Below, piece by piece: positions 31,599 through 41,221 of a DNA stretch of 44,856 bases. This stretch comes from CAZSNH01 sp052388455 (GTDB lineage Bacteria; Pseudomonadota; Alphaproteobacteria; Rhizobiales; Hyphomicrobiaceae). Position 1 is the stretch's first letter. Each line of letters begins with the position of its first letter. The stretch lies in contig JBQTIA010000022.1 in the NCBI GenBank assembly GCA_052388455.1, forward strand, positions 1 through 44,856. The letters run 5' to 3'. Under the pieces are notes generated by a model. It was not told where the DNA came from and did no database searches. It saw only the letters and a list, made by a program, of their open reading frames with translations. Both the position numbers and the translations under genes were made by a program.

Positions 31599-31922
31599 GT
31601 TACTCTCCCACAACACTCGTCCTGAGCCGGGCCGCATGGCGGCCGCGCATCATGCTCAGGCGGGCGCCCGTCAGGCACACACCCGCCGCGCAGTTCCGCA
31701 TCGACGGTCCCCACGCGCCGGCTCGATTAGCATGTTTCCTCTTACCGGTCATCTTAAGAGGCGGGCGAATCTGCCTATTTTCTCTACGATCGGGTGCCGC
31801 GGCGACACCCGAAAGTTCAATAGCCGGGCAGCTCCGTCGCCTCGCCGTGCGTGAGCGGGTGGTCCTGACCGGCGGCTCCCGTCGGTCCGCGATCGGAAGG
31901 AAGGGTGGACGGACGGCGCCGG
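31599..31922. other. Intergenic region with two hairpins, no gene seen
   Basis: It contains hairpin CCTCTTA/TAAGAGG (31738-31744 with 31755-31761) and hairpin TCGGGTG/CACCCGA (31790-31796 with 31806-31812), the latter a possible terminator for the peroxiredoxin gene. The bactofilin promoter should lie here. Frames crossing it show no family features. Confidence 0.45.
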
Positions 31923-32387
31923 TTATTTGAGCGCCCGCGCGGCGGCGAGCACTTCCTCGGCGTGACCCGGAACCTTCACCTTGCGCCAGCTTTTCGCGAT
32001 CCGCCCGGACTTGTCGATGAGGAAGGTCGATCGCTCCACGCCCATGTACTTTTTTCCGTACATGGATTTCTCGGCCCATACGCCGTAGGCGTTGGCGGCG
32101 GCCTTCTCCTCATCGGCGGCGAGGCGCACCGCCAGGCCATGCTTGGCGATGAATTTCTCGTGGCTGGCCGCGCTGTCCGGCGAGATGCCGATCACCGCGA
32201 CCCCGAGCTTGTCGAAGTCGCCGATCAGGCAGGAAAAGTCCTTGGCCTGCGTGGTGCAGCCGGAGGTGTCGTCCTTGGGGTAGAAATAGACGACCACCGG
32301 CTGTCCCTTCAGCTTGGACAGCCGCACGGATTTACCTCCACCTTCTGGCAGCTCGAAATCGGGGGCCTTTGCACCGTCCTCGATCAT
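31923..32387 (-). CDS. bcp: Thioredoxin-dependent thiol peroxidase (BCP/PrxQ)
   Basis: 154-residue peroxiredoxin reducing H2O2 and organic hydroperoxides. The peroxidatic Cys44 lies in YFYPKDDTSGCTTQAKDF. The usual resolving Cys five residues later is Lys49; another Cys at 53 could serve instead, or the enzyme works as a 1-Cys type. The C-terminal VERSTFLIDKSGRIAKSWRKVKVPGHAEEVL is typical. The start MIEDGAKAPDFELP follows an AAGG site and matches the family; the long in-frame extension is rejected. It is divergent from the AsmA-like gene, an order found in many Rhizobiales. Confidence 0.93.
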   Translation of the reverse strand: MIEDGAKAPDFELPEGGGKSVRLSKLKGQPVVVYFYPKDDTSGCTTQAKDFSCLIGDFDKLGVAVIGISPDSAASHEKFIAKHGLAVRLAADEEKAAANAYGVWAEKSMYGKKYMGVERSTFLIDKSGRIAKSWRKVKVPGHAEEVLAAARALK

Positions 32388-32647
32388 GGCCGTCGCCTTT
32401 CTTTCGTCGATTTTCGCCACATTGTTCGCGTTCAACGTGCAGTTAGCAAAATCGGTTTGCAAGTGCCGCTCGCGTTGAGGGCGTCGGCGCTTCGAGCGGT
32501 GCCGGAGGGCAGGGCAAGCGGCTGCGGAAAGGCGGGGTCGCCGCGGCTTGACAGGCGCGGACGTTTTCCCCTCGACTCACCTCGACAACCGGCTCGATCC
32601 GTCAGGAATGAGTCGGCCCTTTGAGCTGGAACAACTGAGAGCGAAGC

Positions 32648-35600
32648 GTGGACGACACCACCCGACCGAACAACCGGCCGCGCACTGCTCTCCCTGCCGG
32701 GTCCCCCATGCCTTACGCCGATCCGCGTCAGGGGGCTGCGACGGCGGCACGTCGAACGGCGGGTGGCCCTGCGACCCGCAAGAAGCGCGGACCGACGCGC
32801 TATGTCCGCTCCATGGCGCGCATGGCTCTCTACGCGGCGCCCCTCGTGCTGCTCGTCGCGGTGGCGGGTGTCGTCGGCTACGTCAAGCTGAAGCACGGCG
32901 ACATGTCGCTCAAGTCCTTCGTTGCGCCAATCGAGCGCGGGATCAGCGAAGGCCTGGGCGGCATCAATGCGAACATCGCCGACGCGCGACTGAAATTCTC
33001 CGACGACGGCGATCTCGCAATCGAACTGGTCAATCTGGAGCTGGTCGCCGAGGATGGCAGCCAAATAGCGTCGGCTCCGACGGCCGAGGTCGAACTCAGC
33101 TTAGGGTCGCTGCTGTGGTTCCAGATCGTGCCGGAACGGGTCTTTCTTCGCGATCCGAAGCTCGATCTCTCCTACACGGACGCGAAGGGGCTGGCCCTCA
33201 GCTTTCCCGATGTCCAGGCCGGCCCGCCTTCGGTTGCGGCCGATGTCGGAACCGAGGGCAATGCCGGCAACGACGTCGCTTCGCGGAAAGTGTCCGGTCA
33301 GCCGGCAGCGGCTGCGCCGCCGGGTGCGGCCGAAGAACCGCGTGCCACGATCGATCTGGCGCGCTGGTTCACGGAGCAGTCGGCCAGGGCGCGGCGGGGG
33401 GAGGATGCAACCTCCGGCCTCAGGGAAGTCGGGGTCAAGAACGCCGTCGTACAGCTCGACTACAAGGGTCGGCGCAGCGAGTGGCAGGTGGTCGAAGCCT
33501 CCGTCGACCTGGAGCACCGCAAGAGGCGCAGCCGTATATCGGGCTCTGCCCGCATCATCGGCCAGCGCGGACCCTGGGCGCTCTCCTTCCAGTCGGAGGA
33601 CAGTGAGCGAAGCGGCACGCTGGCCCTTTCGGCGATGGTCAGGGATCTGGTGCCGAGCACGCTCGTGAAGGCGTTTCCCGAGTTGACGGCTCTGGCGGCC
33701 ATCGATGTGCCGGTCGACAGCGACGTTTCGCTGAACGTCGGAAGTGAAGGGACCATCAGCGCGGCGAAAATCGAGATGGCGCTCGGCGCCGGCCGCATCG
33801 GAGTGCCGGGAACGGCGGGAGGGCCGGCGCGCGTCGATGCCGGACGGCTGCAGATCGACTACGACGGCGCCAAACGAACACTGACGCTGGCGCCTTCGAC
33901 TCTGAAGTCCGGACTGAGCCAAATGACGCTGGTCGGTCGGGCGATGGCGGTCGAGGCCGGCAGCGGCGGACCCTGGCGTTTCGACGTCCAGTCGCAGAAC
34001 GGAGTGGTCGTGGCCGAGGACTTCGGCGGAACTCCGATACAGACCGCCCTCGTCGCAGCCGGCACCCTCGTGCCGGCGACCGGTTCGCTGCGGCTCGACA
34101 AAGCCGTGCTGAAAGCCGGCGACGCCGAGGCGACCGTCTCTGGAAATATTTCTCCCGGGGCTGCGGGCATGGTCTCGGAGTTCGAGGGCAAACTCGGCGC
34201 CATGCCCCTCGAAACGCTGAAGGCGCTGTGGCCGCGGGGTATCGCGCCCGCCGCGCGCGACTGGATCGGCCGGCGGGTCGTGCGCGGCAAGGTTCAGTCC
34301 GGCACTCTGCGCATGGCGTTCGGTGGCGAGACCGCAAGCGCCGCAACGCCCTCCGTCGATCGTACGTCGCTCGCCATCGAACTGGCCGATCTTCAGGCGG
34401 TGCCGGAGACGGGCGCGGTTCCGGTCGATATTCCCCGCGCGCTAGTGCGACTCGAGAACGCGGCACTCGAAGTCACCGTGCCGGAGGCGACGCTGACCGC
34501 CGGCCCGCAGCTACAGGTCGCAATCAAGAACGGACGTTTCACCGCCGTTGACCTCTCCGGTCGCGAACCGGTTGCAGAGGTCGCCTTCAAGCTCACATCG
34601 ACACTGCCCACGGCCATCGCGGTGGCCGCGCGCCCGCCGTTCGCCGTTTCGCAGATGAGCGATCTGCCGCTCGACGGTCTCGAAGGCAAGATCGAAGGCA
34701 CCTTCAGCATCAAGCTGCCGCTCGCCCCCGACCGCGCCCTTTCGGGGGTGAAAGTCGAAGGCAAGACCCGCATCACCGACATCCGGCTGAAGAAGAAGAT
34801 TTCAGGCGTCGAACTGCAGGGTGGCACAATCGCGCTCGACATCGGCGAGCAGGCCGCCGACGTGAGCGGGGATCTGCTGCTCAACGGCGTGATCGCCACC
34901 GTGGGATGGCAGCACATTTTCGACGCCGGACCCGGTCAGCAGCCGCCACTGCGCATCAAGGCGACCCTCGACAACTCCGACCGCACGCAGCTCGGCCTCG
35001 ATGTCAATCATATCGTGCACGGAGATGTGCCCGTCGAGGTGACCGTCGCACCGAGTGTGACGGCCGACGCGCTGCCGGCCATCCACGTGCGCGCCGATCT
35101 GACCGGCGCCGAGCTCGAATTCCGTGACATCGCCTGGAGGAAGGAGCCGGGCCGCGCAGCCATGCTCGATTTCGATGTCGGCAAGGCCAAGACGGGGCTC
35201 TTCGAGCTGCAGAACCTGAAGATCGCCGGTGACACCATCGCCGTCGAAGGTTGGGCGTCGGTCAACGAGAACAACGACCTCGGCGAGTTCTATTTCCCGG
35301 ACTTTTCGCTAAATACCGTCAGTCGACTCGAGGCGCAGGGCAAGCTTGGGCCCGACAAGGTCTGGCGCATCAAGGCCAAGGGATCGACGCATGATGCGCG
35401 CGATTTCTTCTCCAGCCTCTTCTCGCTGGCCGGGTCCGACGCACAGCGCGTGAAACCTCTGCGACCGGCCGCGGGCGTCGACCTCGAGGCGGACGTGGCC
35501 AACGTGCTCGGTCACAACGAGGTCTCGATCCGCAAGCTGAAACTGCGCGTCTCGGAGCGGGCAGAGAAGCTGACCTCGCTTTCGATTGAAGGCGTGCTCG

Positions 35601-36436
35601 ATGGCGGCAAGCCATTGCTGGCTCTTTTGCGTAAGGAGGCCGACGGGGCGCGCACGCTCTACGCGGAATCCTCTGACGCGGGGCAGGGCTTCAAGCTGAT
35701 CGGCTTCTATCGCAGCGTGGTTGGCGGAAGGGCGCGCCTGGAGGTCAATCTCGACGGCAAGGGCGCAGCCGATAAGACCGGAGTACTGTGGGTCGACAAT
35801 TTCCGCGTGCTCGGCGATCCGGTCGTGACGGAGGTGATCGCCGGCGCGGGCGGGGGCGTGGGCGACACGCCCGGGGGTCAGCGCGTGGTGCGGGAGGTTT
35901 ACGACTTCGATCGCATGCGCGTGCCGTTCTCCGCGGGCCACGATCAGTTCGTGCTCGAAGATTCCTACGTGCGCGGGGCCGTCGTCGGCGCCACGATCAA
36001 CGGCAAGGTGGATTTCCGCTCGCGGCGTCTCAATCTCGGCGGCACCTACATTCCGCTGCAGGGCATCAACAGCGCGCTGTGCGCCATTCCGCTGATCGGC
36101 ATCATCGTCACCGGCCCCAAGTGCGAGGGAGTGCTCGGTCTGACCTTCGCCGTGCAGGGCTCGATGGATCAGCCGCAGGTGCTGGTCAATCCGCTGTCGA
36201 TGTTCACGCCCGGCATCCTGCGCGACATCATGCAGATGACCAATCCGAACCAGAAGGTACAGGCCCGCGAGGATCGCCGTGGCAAAGCGCCGTCGGCTGC
36301 GCGGACGGGCAATTCCAGCTCGGAGCCGGTGCGCGCGAGCGACACGCCCGGCACTGCATCGGGCAGCAAGGCCGCCCGCGACAGTGGCGAGACCATCGAC
36401 GGCTGGTCGTCTGTTCCTTCGCCGGGAAAAAAATAG
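32648..36436 (+). CDS. AsmA-like/YhdP-type envelope protein (DUF3971)
   Basis: 1262 residues. A basic N-terminus precedes one transmembrane helix (about 58-78, ALYAAPLVLLVAVAGVVGY). The rest is a huge periplasmic beta-rich repeat region of the DUF3971/AsmA-C type, with repeated segments such as VEGWASVNENNDLGEFYFPDFSL and, near the end, INGKVDFRSRRLNLGGTYIPLQGIN. Such proteins form long grooved bridges that carry phospholipid to the outer membrane (YhdP, TamB, AsmA in E. coli). The tail after residue 1200 is disordered. GTG is taken as start; an ATG 20 codons on is possible. It sits between bcp and tyrS, as in relatives. Confidence 0.85.
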   Translation: MDDTTRPNNRPRTALPAGSPMPYADPRQGAATAARRTAGGPATRKKRGPTRYVRSMARMALYAAPLVLLVAVAGVVGYVKLKHGDMSLKSFVAPIERGISEGLGGINANIADARLKFSDDGDLAIELVNLELVAEDGSQIASAPTAEVELSLGSLLWFQIVPERVFLRDPKLDLSYTDAKGLALSFPDVQAGPPSVAADVGTEGNAGNDVASRKVSGQPAAAAPPGAAEEPRATIDLARWFTEQSARARRGEDATSGLREVGVKNAVVQLDYKGRRSEWQVVEASVDLEHRKRRSRISGSARIIGQRGPWALSFQSEDSERSGTLALSAMVRDLVPSTLVKAFPELTALAAIDVPVDSDVSLNVGSEGTISAAKIEMALGAGRIGVPGTAGGPARVDAGRLQIDYDGAKRTLTLAPSTLKSGLSQMTLVGRAMAVEAGSGGPWRFDVQSQNGVVVAEDFGGTPIQTALVAAGTLVPATGSLRLDKAVLKAGDAEATVSGNISPGAAGMVSEFEGKLGAMPLETLKALWPRGIAPAARDWIGRRVVRGKVQSGTLRMAFGGETASAATPSVDRTSLAIELADLQAVPETGAVPVDIPRALVRLENAALEVTVPEATLTAGPQLQVAIKNGRFTAVDLSGREPVAEVAFKLTSTLPTAIAVAARPPFAVSQMSDLPLDGLEGKIEGTFSIKLPLAPDRALSGVKVEGKTRITDIRLKKKISGVELQGGTIALDIGEQAADVSGDLLLNGVIATVGWQHIFDAGPGQQPPLRIKATLDNSDRTQLGLDVNHIVHGDVPVEVTVAPSVTADALPAIHVRADLTGAELEFRDIAWRKEPGRAAMLDFDVGKAKTGLFELQNLKIAGDTIAVEGWASVNENNDLGEFYFPDFSLNTVSRLEAQGKLGPDKVWRIKAKGSTHDARDFFSSLFSLAGSDAQRVKPLRPAAGVDLEADVANVLGHNEVSIRKLKLRVSERAEKLTSLSIEGVLDGGKPLLALLRKEADGARTLYAESSDAGQGFKLIGFYRSVVGGRARLEVNLDGKGAADKTGVLWVDNFRVLGDPVVTEVIAGAGGGVGDTPGGQRVVREVYDFDRMRVPFSAGHDQFVLEDSYVRGAVVGATINGKVDFRSRRLNLGGTYIPLQGINSALCAIPLIGIIVTGPKCEGVLGLTFAVQGSMDQPQVLVNPLSMFTPGILRDIMQMTNPNQKVQAREDRRGKAPSAARTGNSSSEPVRASDTPGTASGSKAARDSGETIDGWSSVPSPGKK

Positions 36437-36464
36437 GGCGCGCGGCCGCCCTGTTCCATCCGTC

Positions 36465-37724
36465 TCAGATCGGCTTCAGAAGTACGTGCTTCTTCTTTCC
36501 GAGGGACAGCTTGACGACGCCGTCGGTCGATACGTCCGCTGCCGTGAGCTTGGCTTTTTCGTCGACGACCGGCTGATCGTTGACCTTGAGCCCGCCGCCC
36601 TGCACCTGGCGCCGCGCCTCGCCGTTCGAGGCGACGAGACCGGCGCGCACGAACGCCGTCAGCACGCCGAGACCGGCCACCAGCTCGGCTTTCGGAAGGG
36701 TGACGGTCGGCAGGTCGGCCGCGAGCGTGCCCTGCTCGAAGGTTTTACGGGCCGTTTCCGCCGCCGCCACCGCCTTCTCGCGTCCATGGATGAGCGCCGT
36801 CGCTTCGGTGGCGAGCGTCTTCTTCGCCTCGTTGACCTCGGCGCCCTTCAGGGCAGCGAGCTTGGCGATTTCGCCTAGGGGCAGCGTCGTGAACAGCTTC
36901 AGGAAGCGCTCGACGTCGGCGTCCTCGGAGTTGCGCCAGTACTGCCAGTAGTCGTAAGGCGCGAGCTGGGCCTCGTTGAGCCACACGGCGCCGGCCGCGG
37001 TCTTGCCCATCTTGGCGCCGGACGCCGTCGTCAGAAGCGGGCAGGTCAGCGCGTAGAGTTGATGCGCGAGGCCCATGCGCCGGCCGAGATCGATGCCGGT
37101 GACGATGTTGCCCCACTGGTCGGAGCCGCCCATCTGCGTGTTGCAGCCGTGCCGACGCGCGAGCTCCACGAAGTCGTAAGCCTGCAGCAGCATGTAGTTG
37201 AACTCGATGAAGGACAGCTCCTGCTCGCGGTCGAGCCGTAGCTTGGCCGAGTCCATGGTCAGCATGCGATTGACCGAGAAGTGCCGGCCCACATCGCGCA
37301 GGAATTCGATGTAGTTGAGCGGCGCCAGCCACTCGGCGTTGTCGGCCATCAGCGCGTCGGTCTTGGCAGGCCCAAATCTCAGCAACCGCGCGAAGACGGT
37401 TTTCAGGCTCTCCTTGTTGGCATCGATCTCGGCCACCGGGCGGAGCTGACGCGTCTCGTCCTTGCCGGAGGGATCGCCGACGCGCGTCGTGCCTCCGCCC
37501 ATCAGCGTGATCGGCTTGCCGGCGCCCGCAGCCTGCAGCCAGTGCAGCATCATGATCGAGATGAGGTGGCCGACGTGCAGCGAGGGGGCCGTGCAATCGT
37601 ACCCGACGTAGGCGATCACCTTCCCCTTGCTCGCGAGCGCATCGAGGCCGGCCATGTCGGAGGCTTGATGGATGAAGTCCCGCTCGGTCAGGATTTTCAG
37701 GAATTCGCTTTTGGGTGTGGTCAT
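36465..37724 (-). CDS. tyrS: Tyrosyl-tRNA synthetase
   Basis: 419-residue class I synthetase that charges tRNA-Tyr. The HIGH-type motif is APSLHVGHL, the tyrosine pocket includes YDFVELARRHGCNTQMGGSDQWGN, and the KMSKS loop reads KMGKT. The C-terminus is an S4-like RNA-binding domain (GEARRQVQGGGLKVNDQPV). Length is normal. It is convergent with the AsmA-like gene and divergent from anmK with about 75 bases between starts. Confidence 0.97.
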   Translation of the reverse strand: MTTPKSEFLKILTERDFIHQASDMAGLDALASKGKVIAYVGYDCTAPSLHVGHLISIMMLHWLQAAGAGKPITLMGGGTTRVGDPSGKDETRQLRPVAEIDANKESLKTVFARLLRFGPAKTDALMADNAEWLAPLNYIEFLRDVGRHFSVNRMLTMDSAKLRLDREQELSFIEFNYMLLQAYDFVELARRHGCNTQMGGSDQWGNIVTGIDLGRRMGLAHQLYALTCPLLTTASGAKMGKTAAGAVWLNEAQLAPYDYWQYWRNSEDADVERFLKLFTTLPLGEIAKLAALKGAEVNEAKKTLATEATALIHGREKAVAAAETARKTFEQGTLAADLPTVTLPKAELVAGLGVLTAFVRAGLVASNGEARRQVQGGGLKVNDQPVVDEKAKLTAADVSTDGVVKLSLGKKKHVLLKPI

Positions 37725-37798
37725 GGTGGCTGCGCTTTGGCGTTTCGGCCACCGCGCAAGTCACGCTATGGTCCGTTTCGCGGCGGAACATGCACGGG

Positions 37799-38926
37799 AT
37801 GGGCAACGTGGGCAAGCTGATGCGCGCGCTGGGCTTGATGAGCGGCACGTCGATGGACGGAATCGATGTGGCTCTGATCGATACGGACGGGATGGACGCG
37901 GTCGAGCGCGGCCCCTCGATCACCGTTCGCTACAACGACGAGCAGCGGGCAGCCCTCGGCGAGGCGGTACGGCACGCCCGCGGCATCGTGCGGCGCGAGG
38001 AACGGCCCGGCAATCTGGCGCATGTCGAACGGCTGGTGACGGAACTCAATGCCGCCGCCGTGCATGCCTTCTGCCGCAAGAAGGGCATCGACCGCGGTAC
38101 TATCGACGTCATCGGATTTCACGGCCAGACGGTTCTGCATCGCCCCGCGCAGCGCTTGACGGTGCAACTCGGCGACGGTCCGCTGCTGGTGGAACTGGCG
38201 ACGCGGCCCGTCGTCTACGACCTGCGTGCCGCCGACGTGGCGGCGGGCGGCCAGGGCGCGCCGCTGGTGCCTATCTATCATCAGGCGCTCGCCAACCGCA
38301 TCGACGTGCGCCCCGTCGCCGTCGTCAACATCGGGGGCGTCGCCAACGTGACCTGGATCGGCCGCGACGGCCGGCTCATCGCTTTCGATACCGGTCCCGG
38401 CAATGCGATGATCGACGATCTGGTGCAGCGCCGGCTCGGCCTGTCGCACGATGCCGGCGGCGCACTGGCCGCCAAAGGTACGGTGCACGACGACTACGTG
38501 AAGGAGTATCTCCGACATTCCTTCTTCTCGGCGAGGCCTCCGAAGTCGCTCGACCGCAACGCCTTCGCCGGAGAGATGGTCGACGCGCTTTCAACCGAGG
38601 ATGCCGCGGCGACACTCACTGCGTTTTCTGCGGAGGCCATCGCCAAGGCGCGCGAGCATTTGCCCGATGAGCCGCGCATGTGGGTCGTCGCCGGCGGCGG
38701 GCGCATGAACAAGACGCTGATGAGCATGATCGCCGGCCGGGTCGAGAACGCCGTGGTGCCGGCAGAAGCCGTCGGTCTCGACGGAGATGCGGTCGAAGCC
38801 GAAGCCTGGGCCTATCTCGCCGTGCGTTCGCTGAAGGGCCTGCCGATCACCTTCCCCGGCACCACGGGCGCGCCCAAGCCCATGACCGGCGGCAAATTTG
38901 CAGGCGAACTCGGAGATCTGGCGTAG
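37799..38926 (+). CDS. anmK: Anhydro-N-acetylmuramic acid kinase
   Basis: About 375 residues. It phosphorylates and hydrolyses 1,6-anhydro-MurNAc from wall turnover to MurNAc 6-phosphate in the recycling pathway. Signatures are ALGLMSGTSMDGIDVALIDTDG, GFHGQTVLHRP, VVNIGGVANVTWIG, FDTGPGNAMIDD and VVAGGGRMN. The exact start is uncertain: ATGs at 37790, 37799 and 37820 are all in frame and weakly served by ribosome sites, and the last gives the N-terminus closest to the family. With the D,D-carboxypeptidase it makes two wall genes in the window. Confidence 0.93.
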   Translation: MGNVGKLMRALGLMSGTSMDGIDVALIDTDGMDAVERGPSITVRYNDEQRAALGEAVRHARGIVRREERPGNLAHVERLVTELNAAAVHAFCRKKGIDRGTIDVIGFHGQTVLHRPAQRLTVQLGDGPLLVELATRPVVYDLRAADVAAGGQGAPLVPIYHQALANRIDVRPVAVVNIGGVANVTWIGRDGRLIAFDTGPGNAMIDDLVQRRLGLSHDAGGALAAKGTVHDDYVKEYLRHSFFSARPPKSLDRNAFAGEMVDALSTEDAAATLTAFSAEAIAKAREHLPDEPRMWVVAGGGRMNKTLMSMIAGRVENAVVPAEAVGLDGDAVEAEAWAYLAVRSLKGLPITFPGTTGAPKPMTGGKFAGELGDLA

Positions 38927-39030
38927 GTCTGGCAAAGTCGGAATATGCGTCGGCACGAAGTCCGGCGACTTTGTCGACGCAAGTCGTCGGCCTACTTCTG
39001 CGCTTCGGCGCACTCAATCACTCCGACCTA
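38925..39030. repeat. Palindromic cluster directly after the anmK stop codon
   Basis: It starts in the TAG stop (TAGGTC) and contains GTCGGA, several GTCGNCG elements and GTCCGGCGAC, and ends with CACTCCGACCTA at 39019-39030. The layout matches the block after the HDAC stop near 2.55 kb. It lies between convergent anmK and actP and may terminate both. Confidence 0.45.
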
Positions 39031-39050
39031 TATTTTCTGTTGTTTTATCC

Positions 39051-40775
39051 TCAATGCGCCGCGGCGCCCGAGGCGCCGATGCCTGTCTCCGAGCGTACGA
39101 ACTGGGCACCGTAGGCCGCGCGTTCGGTGTCGGCGCGTCGCGAGCCGTCGAGCGTCGAGCCAAGCCAGATGCCGAGGAAAGCGAGGCTCATCGAGAACAG
39201 GGCCGGGTTGTCGTAGGGGAAGATCGCCTGCTCGTAGCCGAGCGTCTTGACCCAGACCGCCGGGCTCAGCACCACCATTCCCACCGCCGATACGAGGCCG
39301 AGTGCCCCGCCGAGCACGGCGCCGCGCGTGGTGGTTCCGCTCCAGAACACGCTCATCAGCAGCACCGGGAAATTGCAGCTCGCGGCCACCGCGAACGCGA
39401 GGCCGACCATGAACGCCACATTCTGCTTCTCGAAGATGTAACCGAGAATGATCGCGAAGATGCCGATGATGACGGCGGCGATCTTCGACAGCCGCACCTC
39501 GATCGCATCCGACGTGCGGCCCTTGGCGATGACGGAGGCATAGAGGTCGTGGCTGACGGCGGACGCGCCCGCGAGTGTCAATCCAGCGACGACGGCGAGG
39601 ATCGTGGCGAAGGCGACCGCCGAAATGAATCCGAGGAACAGCGAGCCTCCGACCGCCTTGGAGAGCTGCACGGCGGCCATGTTGGTGCCGCCCAAGAGCC
39701 CGCTCACCTTGTCGATCGAGCCGTCGGCGGCCGGCTTGTAGAAGCTCGGGTCATTCATCAGCAGCGTGATGGCGCCGAAACCGATGATGAAGGTCAGGAT
39801 GTAGAAATATCCGATGAATCCGGTGGCGTAGAACACGCTCTTCCTCGCCGCCTTGGCGTCGCGCACCGTGAAGAAGCGCATCAGGATGTGCGGCAGACCC
39901 GCCGTTCCGAACATCAGCGCGAGGCCGAGCGAGACGGCGGATACGGGGTCGGTGACGAGCTTGCCGGGCGCCATGATCGAAAGGCCGCCGGGATGGATTT
40001 CCGTCGCCGATCTGAACATGGCTTCGGGCGAGAAGGCAAAGTGCGCCAGAACCATCAGAGCCATGAAGGTCGCGCCGCCGAGCAGCAGGCACGCCTTGAT
40101 GATCTGCACCCAGGTCGTGGCCACCATGCCGCCGAACGCGACGTAGACGATCATCAGCGCGCCGACGAGAATTTCCGCATACAAATATGGAAGGCCGAAC
40201 AGCGTCTCGATCAGCTTTCCGGCGCCGACCATCTGCGCGATGAGGTAGAACGCGACGACCGTCAGCGTACCGATCGCCGAAAGCGTGCGGATGGGAGCCG
40301 GCTCGAGGCGGAAGGCCGCCACGTCGGCGAAGGTGTATTTGCCGAGGTTGCGCAGGCGTTCGGCGATGAGGAACAGCACGATCGGCCAGCCGACCAGCCA
40401 GCCGACCGAGTAGATCAACCCGTCGAAGCCCGAGGCGAACACCAGGCCCGAGATGCCGAGGAACGATGCCGCCGACATGTAGTCGCCGGCGATGGCGAGG
40501 CCGTTCTGAAAGCCGGTGATGCCGCCGCCCGCCGCGTAGAAGTCGGCCGCCGATTTGGTGCGTCCCGCCGCCCATTTGGTAATGCCGAGCGTGGCGACGA
40601 CGAAGACAAGGAACATCGCGATGGCCGGGATGTTCAGCGCCTGCTGCTCGCCGCCCTCGATGGGGCCTGCGGCATAGGCCGGCAGCGCCAGACACAGAGC
40701 CGCTGCCAGTGAAATCAGGGGAAAGCCAATCGGGTTGGACTGCAGGCGCCCGTGCCCCTTTGAACGCGACGCCAT
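39051..40775 (-). CDS. actP: Cation/acetate symporter
   Basis: 574-residue sodium:solute symporter family protein with a signal-like N-terminus and about 13 transmembrane helices. Signatures are ADFYAAGGGITGFQNGLAIAGDYMSAASFLGISG and GTAGLPHILMRFFTVRDAKAARKSV, with VAGLTLAGASAVSHDLYA in the second half. It imports acetate and related short carboxylates with Na+ or H+. The gene follows the DUF485 gene with start and stop overlapping (TGATG), the usual yjcH-actP pair. An acs gene is not in view. A GTG one codon earlier is an alternative start. Confidence 0.93.
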   Translation of the reverse strand: MASRSKGHGRLQSNPIGFPLISLAAALCLALPAYAAGPIEGGEQQALNIPAIAMFLVFVVATLGITKWAAGRTKSAADFYAAGGGITGFQNGLAIAGDYMSAASFLGISGLVFASGFDGLIYSVGWLVGWPIVLFLIAERLRNLGKYTFADVAAFRLEPAPIRTLSAIGTLTVVAFYLIAQMVGAGKLIETLFGLPYLYAEILVGALMIVYVAFGGMVATTWVQIIKACLLLGGATFMALMVLAHFAFSPEAMFRSATEIHPGGLSIMAPGKLVTDPVSAVSLGLALMFGTAGLPHILMRFFTVRDAKAARKSVFYATGFIGYFYILTFIIGFGAITLLMNDPSFYKPAADGSIDKVSGLLGGTNMAAVQLSKAVGGSLFLGFISAVAFATILAVVAGLTLAGASAVSHDLYASVIAKGRTSDAIEVRLSKIAAVIIGIFAIILGYIFEKQNVAFMVGLAFAVAASCNFPVLLMSVFWSGTTTRGAVLGGALGLVSAVGMVVLSPAVWVKTLGYEQAIFPYDNPALFSMSLAFLGIWLGSTLDGSRRADTERAAYGAQFVRSETGIGASGAAAH

Positions 40776-41089
40776 CACTTTGCCCTCGCCGCCAGTTTTT
40801 CGGTGAGAGCGTCGAACTCGGTGTTGGCCCGTCGCACGTAGAGGCCGGTCAGCACGAAGGCCGAGAAGATCACGAACAGCCCGACCGGAATGCCGATCGT
40901 AGTGACTCCGGAGCCGAGCGGCGTGCCGAGCAGGTTCGGCGCGAAGGCGACGAGCAGGATGAAGCCGAAGTAGATCGCGGTCATCAGACCCGACAGCGCA
41001 CAGGCGAACGTCGTTCGCCTGCGCACCAGCGCAAGGAAATCAGGATCGCGTCTGATCGCATCGATCAGCGCGCCCGTGTCGGTGCTCAT
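40775..41089 (-). CDS. DUF485 membrane protein (YjcH-like)
   Basis: 104 residues with two transmembrane helices (about 31-51, ALSGLMTAIYFGFILLVAFA, and 63-85, TTIGIPVGLFVIFSAFVLTG), preceded by the DUF485 signature DPDFLALVRRRTTFA. It is always found with ActP-type symporters and is thought to be an accessory subunit; the mechanism is unproven. It is translationally coupled to actP. Confidence 0.92.
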   Translation of the reverse strand: MSTDTGALIDAIRRDPDFLALVRRRTTFACALSGLMTAIYFGFILLVAFAPNLLGTPLGSGVTTIGIPVGLFVIFSAFVLTGLYVRRANTEFDALTEKLAARAK

Positions 41090-41221
41090 GGCGGCGTTCC
41101 CCCGTGGCGACGTTCATTGGCCACGGTCGACGCCGCAGCTCTCTCGCTCGTCGCTACCATACCCGATCACGGCGCGGGCGAAAGTCGTCCCTTCGGCGGG
41201 GGCTGCGCGGCTGTCGGATCT

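Noticed and set aside
38898..40712. 604-codon plus-strand open frame
   Set aside because: Antisense to actP, extremely Arg/Glu/His-rich without any domain; a shadow frame.
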